Assembly (NCBI GenBank): GCA_009726095.1
Contig: WLMZ01000028.1
Location: 1 to 33,750, forward strand
Reading direction: 5' to 3'
From: Actinomycetota bacterium
GTDB lineage: Bacteria; Actinomycetota; Acidimicrobiia; Acidimicrobiales; Ilumatobacteraceae
DNA: 33,750 bases
In this document: positions 31,301 through 33,750 of the stretch, piece by piece
Numbering within the stretch: the stretch's first letter is position 1
How the letters are laid out: the number at the start of each line of letters is the position of its first letter
The notes under the pieces: generated by a model
What the model was told of the DNA's origin: nothing
Database searches by the model: none
The model's input: the letters and a program-made list of their open reading frames with translations, nothing else
Position numbers and translations under genes: made by a program

Positions 31301-33750
31301 AGCGATTGGTGGTGCCCCGGTACCGAGATCTCCGTGAACCGCATGGGTTTGAAGCCCTTGGCTGACAACGGCGGACCGACCGAGACCATCGGGCTGCAAC
31401 GCTGGAGCTCGGCAGTGGACCATGGCGACGACGCAACATGCCAGGGCGACGACGTCAACGGCACCGACCAGCGTGGTGTGCTGCGACCGGTCGGCGCGCA
31501 GTGCGATTCGGGCGCTGTGGAGTTCGCTGCCCTGACGTCGGACCCGACCACAACGGCGACGTTGGCGAGCGAGACCGAGATCGTGGTGGGTGACACCATC
31601 AGCGACACCGCCACCGTCACGCCTTCGCTGCAGACCCGCCCCGTGCATGGCGGGCGCCTGAATCCTGCGCCCGCACCAACCGGCATGGTGGAGTGGTTCT
31701 ACTGCTTCGATGCCGCCACCGCACCGAGCTCGTGCGACCCAAGCACCGGCACCGCAATCGGTGATCTCGTCGAGCTCGATGTCAACGGCGAAGCCGTTCT
31801 GACCGACTGGGAGCCGACCGATGGAGTTGGCTTCTACATGTTCCACGCTGTGTATCGCGGTGACGACAACTGGGCCGCGTCGTTCGACGACGGAACCGAC
31901 GAGTCGTTCGAGGTCGTCAAGCGGGTCACGGTCACCGCCGACGATGCGTCGGCCACCTACGGAACCGCGGCGGGCCCGTTCACCTACACGTCCGATGGCT
32001 TCGACCCGGGTGACGATTTCACCACGCCGCCGACGTGCAGCGTGTTTGACACCGACGACGCCGACTACCTCACCCCGTTGACCGCCGATGCGACACTGGC
32101 GCCAGGCGACTACGTGATTCATTGCGCTGACGGGGTTGCCCCGGCCGGATACAAGATCAAGTACGTCGACGCGACCTTGACTGTCTCGAAGAAGAAGCTG
32201 AGGATCGAGGTCGAGCACTCGGACATCACCTATGGCGACTCGAGCACGAACCTGAACATCGACATCGACATCGAGGGTTGGGCGCGTGCCGATAAGCCGG
32301 CACATGATGACGACGGCGAGGATCACGGCTACATGGACGGCTTCGTGCCGCCGGACTGCGATCTCCACTACACGCCGACCACGCCGGTCGGCTCGGTCGA
32401 CGTCACCTGCACCGGTGGGTCATCAGACTTCTACGAGATCCCCTCCGGGGTGATCGGTTCCTATGTCATCAAGCCGGCCAAGCTCACGGTGACTGCTGAC
32501 CCCAAGACCGCTGTGTACGGCGGTCCTGCTCCGACCTACACCTACACGGTGACCGGATTCAGAAACGGTGAGACCGAATCCGGTGGAACCATGGCCAGTG
32601 GGTATGTGGCGCCGACGTGTTCATCGAGCTACTCCGGTGGCCCGACTGCGCCGGCACTGCTCGACCCGATCAGCGCGTCACCCAGCGGTCCGAAGATCAC
32701 GTGCTCGGGTGGTTCGGCCACGAACTACACCTTCGAGTACAAGTACGCGCTGTTGACCTTGGCCAAGGCAGTACTCGTGGTGACACCGGATGCGAAGTCG
32801 GTTGTCTACGGTGGTGCTGCGCCTACCTACACCTTCAGCGTGACCGGGTTCGTGCCAGGTCAGACGGCGGGTACGGCGGCGGGTTATTCGGCGCCGAAGT
32901 GCACGTCGTCGTACACGACTTCGACGGCGGTGGGTTCGCCGGTGAACATCACGTGCTCGGGTGGCTCGGCGACGAACTACTCGTTCACCACCAGTGCCAC
33001 TGCGGCGCTGACGGTGACCCAGGCCGCGTTGGTCGTCACGCCTGATGCGAAGAGCGTGGCGTACGGCGCAGTGGTTGGTGCGTACACGTTCAAGCTGTCG
33101 GGTCTGAAGAACAACGAGCCAGTTCCAGGGGCGGGGTACGTGGCCCCGGTCTGTTCCTCGTCGTATTCGACAACGTCGCCGGCGGGAACCCCGTTGACGA
33201 TTTCGTGCTCGGGTGGTTCGTCCACGAACTACACGTTCGGCACATCGCCGACGGCGGTGTTGACCGTGACCAAGGCCGTGTTGACGGTGACGCCTGATGC
33301 GAAGAGCGTTTCCTACGGTGGTTCTGTGCCGTCGTACACCTCGGTCGTGTCGGGTTTCCGTCCCGGTGACTCGGCTGCCACTGCAGCGGGATACGTCGCA
33401 CCGGTGTGCGTGTCGCCGTACACGTCGTTCACCTCAGTCGGGTATGTGACGATCACGTGCTCGGGTGGTTCGGCCACCAATTACACCTTCAGTTTCCAGA
33501 CGGCGAAGGTCACGGTGAACAAGGCTGTTCTCGTGGTGACGCCGGATGCGAAGTCGGTTGTCTACGGCGGTGCTGCACCCACGTACACGTTCGGTGTGGC
33601 CGGGTTCGTGCCCGGTCAGACGGCGGGTACGGCGGGTGGATATGTGGCACCGAAGTGCACGTCGTCGTACACGACGTCGACGGCTGCAGGTGCCCTGGTC
33701 AACATCACGTGCTCGGGTGGTTCGGCGACGAACTATTCGTTCACCACAAC
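25388..33750 (+). CDS. Giant secreted beta-helix/MBG-repeat surface protein (3' partial)
   Basis: One open frame of 2,787 complete codons runs to the window end without a stop. Residues 1-39 form a signal peptide (Arg-rich start, long hydrophobic core, APVAA at the cut site). Residues about 45-380 form a domain I do not recognise. Three right-handed beta-helix modules follow (about 385-1001, 1008-1524 and 1529-2046), each opening with a VYI...CPGTYRE-type segment and closing with a D-x-RG-x-x-RP-x-G-x-x-CD/E-x-GA-x-E motif. Inside them the repeats alternate FxxN and GGA(I/V), as in chlamydial Pmp and other surface adhesins. An Ig-like segment (about 2047-2177) leads to at least seven MBG-like repeats. 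AGGGG lies six bases before the ATG. The protein is likely a cell-surface adhesin or stalk; anchor and end lie outside the window. Confidence 0.9.
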   Translation, partial: MYFSQTSRWTSGGRLAVLLAAVLSMFAGVLAVGAAPVAAVPPFGPALTHVLNAGGGQNASDGIEWRLDGGQLQVHRYTPAYSSGTCDTTSCVLTPHAAQPGAAQLYDPVVDPAAVSSPQLTNGWFLAIMGDPNDLYTTTLVGQPAFGAIPDATLLPICDWTASPATCVNRAPWRSVVTTGGSVTADQAGSASHSITSVMTYTPAPGQDFVMTVTMTYVGLGQRANVTVSVTAPADNTATMKVYNLFDSYLLGDDSGAGFYDATTDSNHPQVGVQKYLPDGTRVIEAMQNNGPLWDGYVSSEFLCGFVGVSDLDVPVACGGSLSPVAGGAMFLGGDLYTGEAALNRNPTTDNGFGAMWKLPVTGTDPVKPIDYDLNFSIDQVSSGNVFIGGRYWDGSASTDSTDPTSGTAESCSNTPYHSIFAAASTSAANGDGASSAQPGDTVYICPGTYRESRQISYPANVSFVGVNLDGTPATGIQRPVIERAANPDSAGPLFASAKTALPQGTTAFRGLILQNGYSASEPGAMISLGPLDADTMLAVVDCDFLNNTASSGGAISTDGAGVVVTDSVFAGNTATREADFVTSRGGGAILSTNGTVTVNNSSFTANFAQDDGGAISAATVAANDSTFESNRSREGGALASFSAIVRRSSFKANVARGDGGAISTNIGDLADSTFTSNSTEVSENFGGAVAAYGNATGAPTVRHAVTATSDPVVGTTLAIAGSTFSGNSSTLLGGAVYVATGPTTIVGSTFASNSVDRASGGVGGAVYSTDQIAITSSTFVANTAYIGGAVLSAFSPALPCSCSTELASVTAINSTFSANTADTGGAISGWVTAATYSTFADNVADSFGGAINADQGLRLANSLFSTNAVSPACGSPVTGAGPNSSCAQTLNPPVNTGSCSTTSPQLVYDLGGNITDDASCAYQPSSGSPSKPTALSTAVDMHLGVLANNPASAGTQTISIDTTSTAYSAADCTAAPDILTDQNGVSRPRGGGCEAGAFEVFEALAGPGAVYIVGRGFDSTSGVEQPTPDLGHLITSCDNTPYHLIGDATHAAVDGDTVHVCPGTYTEPTIQVSADDVTIEGDMVLDPTSGPQLQAHIDALQDNIDAGPAGHGLIAVAPSVTTFTLDTIELTHGRAVDGGAVYAPGSLVVVKDSAFSGNQASVHGGAVYARDVETSSRTGFSESGIPVAFYANVALAGSEFDAYDAMAGGGAIFATRSVHATDTVFAYNGTTGSGGAIDAPDVEATRTAFGLNSTYEGFGGAIVSPAAFGRVVLVDSAMALNGLGYLTTPLPMQLLSPQQTSVGGGIAAMGAGSTVSLQRTSVFVNFAGTGGGIYSNGGSVQVTNTSFVSNHGDSAGGAIHLGSGTLDILHSSFYSNSSLDGSSVWMPGLRAPSAAGATTSTVTNSIFADVDGDGVALSGTCNAGELADGGGNFTTDGSCPGEPASVEALGLVVPDPLPFGSPNLVPSGIFPGLPFDAVVAPSAGSVAFDAIAPDLAGACAVSVDERGVARPQGAKCDAGAYEHQPASGPNSVYIESDGGSCVAPTYTSITDAVAGAVTDDIIHVCTGTYREPTIVVPASKNNLTILGEDYTPTNKPTTSPKVPLDPSVIIDGEQIEADATSRHQIFDATGLTISFKNVTLRNGSSDSNGGGVTAAEVIGEDCVFRHNVAPGGGAVFVTASLIESIPAAVTMTNCDFTDNGFSPTADTFDGGAIYADGGLVTLTDSRFTGNSAINHTSVDRPVGENGASPANEGAGGAVLAAHIESDGSTFDSNIAAFHGGALLAETVNVRTSTFTANTALVDGSGYGGAIWGSYISVTESTFSANQADGGGAIGAVDGAAPILAPAPADPVLVADVRIDSSTFEGNTATAYGGAVYNTSGTVESYNSTFSANTAGLNGGGVMSAGPLTLLNNTFDANTAVNDGGVYATSAAVTVGNNIFSFEGGSRDRPTPGNGCSDWTVNPTDLGGNFTSDWWCPGTEISVNRMGLKPLADNGGPTETIGLQRWSSAVDHGDDATCQGDDVNGTDQRGVLRPVGAQCDSGAVEFAALTSDPTTTATLASETEIVVGDTISDTATVTPSLQTRPVHGGRLNPAPAPTGMVEWFYCFDAATAPSSCDPSTGTAIGDLVELDVNGEAVLTDWEPTDGVGFYMFHAVYRGDDNWAASFDDGTDESFEVVKRVTVTADDASATYGTAAGPFTYTSDGFDPGDDFTTPPTCSVFDTDDADYLTPLTADATLAPGDYVIHCADGVAPAGYKIKYVDATLTVSKKKLRIEVEHSDITYGDSSTNLNIDIDIEGWARADKPAHDDDGEDHGYMDGFVPPDCDLHYTPTTPVGSVDVTCTGGSSDFYEIPSGVIGSYVIKPAKLTVTADPKTAVYGGPAPTYTYTVTGFRNGETESGGTMASGYVAPTCSSSYSGGPTAPALLDPISASPSGPKITCSGGSATNYTFEYKYALLTLAKAVLVVTPDAKSVVYGGAAPTYTFSVTGFVPGQTAGTAAGYSAPKCTSSYTTSTAVGSPVNITCSGGSATNYSFTTSATAALTVTQAALVVTPDAKSVAYGAVVGAYTFKLSGLKNNEPVPGAGYVAPVCSSSYSTTSPAGTPLTISCSGGSSTNYTFGTSPTAVLTVTKAVLTVTPDAKSVSYGGSVPSYTSVVSGFRPGDSAATAAGYVAPVCVSPYTSFTSVGYVTITCSGGSATNYTFSFQTAKVTVNKAVLVVTPDAKSVVYGGAAPTYTFGVAGFVPGQTAGTAGGYVAPKCTSSYTTSTAAGALVNITCSGGSATNYSFTT
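26540..28390 (+). repeat. Beta-helix module 1 of the giant protein
   Basis: About 617 residues with twelve FxxN turns counted by eye (for example STFSGNSSTLLGGAV and STFVANTAYIGGAV). It opens with NVFIGGRYWDG and CPGTYRESRQ, and ends with GVSRPRGGGCEAGAFE. Each turn pairs a (S/T)xFxxN with a GGA(I/V/L) step, the signature of PMP-type beta-helix coils. Confidence 0.8.
28409..29959 (+). repeat. Beta-helix module 2 of the giant protein
   Basis: About 517 residues opening with AVYIVGRGF and CPGTYTEPT, and closing with GVARPQGAKCDAGAYE. It has fewer and less regular FxxN coils than module 1 (for example SAFSGNQASVHGGAV, then degenerate coils such as SEFDAYDAMAGGGAI). Confidence 0.78.
29972..31525 (+). 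repeat. Beta-helix module 3 of the giant protein
   Basis: About 518 residues opening with SVYIESDGG and CTGTYREPT, and closing with GVLRPVGAQCDSGAVEF. About ten coils are visible (for example STFDSNIAAFHGGAL and STFEGNTATAYGGAV). Confidence 0.78.
31919..33750 (+). repeat. At least seven MBG-like repeats of the giant protein
   Basis: Units begin near 31919, 32189, 32477, 32762, 33017, 33269 and 33518, about 250-290 bases each, and continue past the window. The first two are divergent. The later ones share a (L/V)VTPDAKSVxYGG start, a GYxAPxC segment and ITCSGGSATNYTF. The pattern resembles the MBG family of extracellular repeats, with two Cys added in most units. Confidence 0.82.

Overview
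The window is GC-rich, gene-dense DNA from an actinobacterium (Actinomycetota). Support comes from very tight gene packing with ATGA/GTGA overlaps, a GT39 glycosyltransferase of the actinobacterial Gly-rich type, a TIGR03084-type DinB-like protein, and Thr-rich secreted proteins. A member of Acidimicrobiia (Ilumatobacter-like) would fit, but that is an impression and no marker gene is present to prove it. No tRNA, rRNA, CRISPR array, insertion sequence or phage gene was seen. No stretch longer than about 140 bases lacks a gene.

Left part (1-6555): the 3' end of a YcaQ/AlkX-type DNA glycosylase gene is followed by three overlapping forward genes: an AI-2E family membrane protein, an L-asparaginase II of the Rhizobium etli type, and an MBL-fold hydrolase. 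A convergent winged-helix regulator then faces away from an MFS exporter, which is followed by a small SRPBCC protein.

Surface glycosylation and signalling (6533-13192): a GT39 integral-membrane glycosyltransferase with a perfect-period Pro-Gly repeat reads left. Divergent from it is a GT2-GtrA fusion protein, followed without a gap by an OmpR-type response regulator, its histidine kinase and a lipoprotein with a duplicated SPOR-like domain. GT2-GtrA can make and flip a polyprenyl-phosphate sugar that GT39 would use outside the membrane. A perfect 17-bp inverted repeat sits between the two divergent glycosyltransferase genes.

Acyl-CoA carboxylation operon (20846 down to 13197, minus strand): six translationally coupled genes encode carboxyltransferase beta, biotin carboxylase/BCCP alpha, AtuA-family protein, TetR regulator, TIGR03084-type protein and a LiuC/AtuE-like enoyl-CoA hydratase. 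The content resembles the Pseudomonas acyclic-terpene (atu) cluster or leucine/isovalerate (liu) cluster without the dehydrogenase and lyase. A near-consensus promoter places the predicted +1 on the A of the first ATG (leaderless mRNA), and an inverted repeat in this promoter is a candidate TetR operator. A nitronate monooxygenase-like gene is divergent. A fucose-isomerase-like gene and a Baeyer-Villiger-type monooxygenase gene follow.

Right part (25388 to the window end): one uninterrupted reading frame of more than 2,787 codons encodes a giant secreted protein. It has a signal peptide, an unrecognised N-terminal domain, three tandem right-handed beta-helix modules built from FxxN/GGA(I/V) repeats like those of chlamydial Pmp proteins, an Ig-like segment, and at least seven MBG-like repeats, most with a Cys pair. 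The gene runs off the window, so its anchor is not visible. This is the most striking object in the window.
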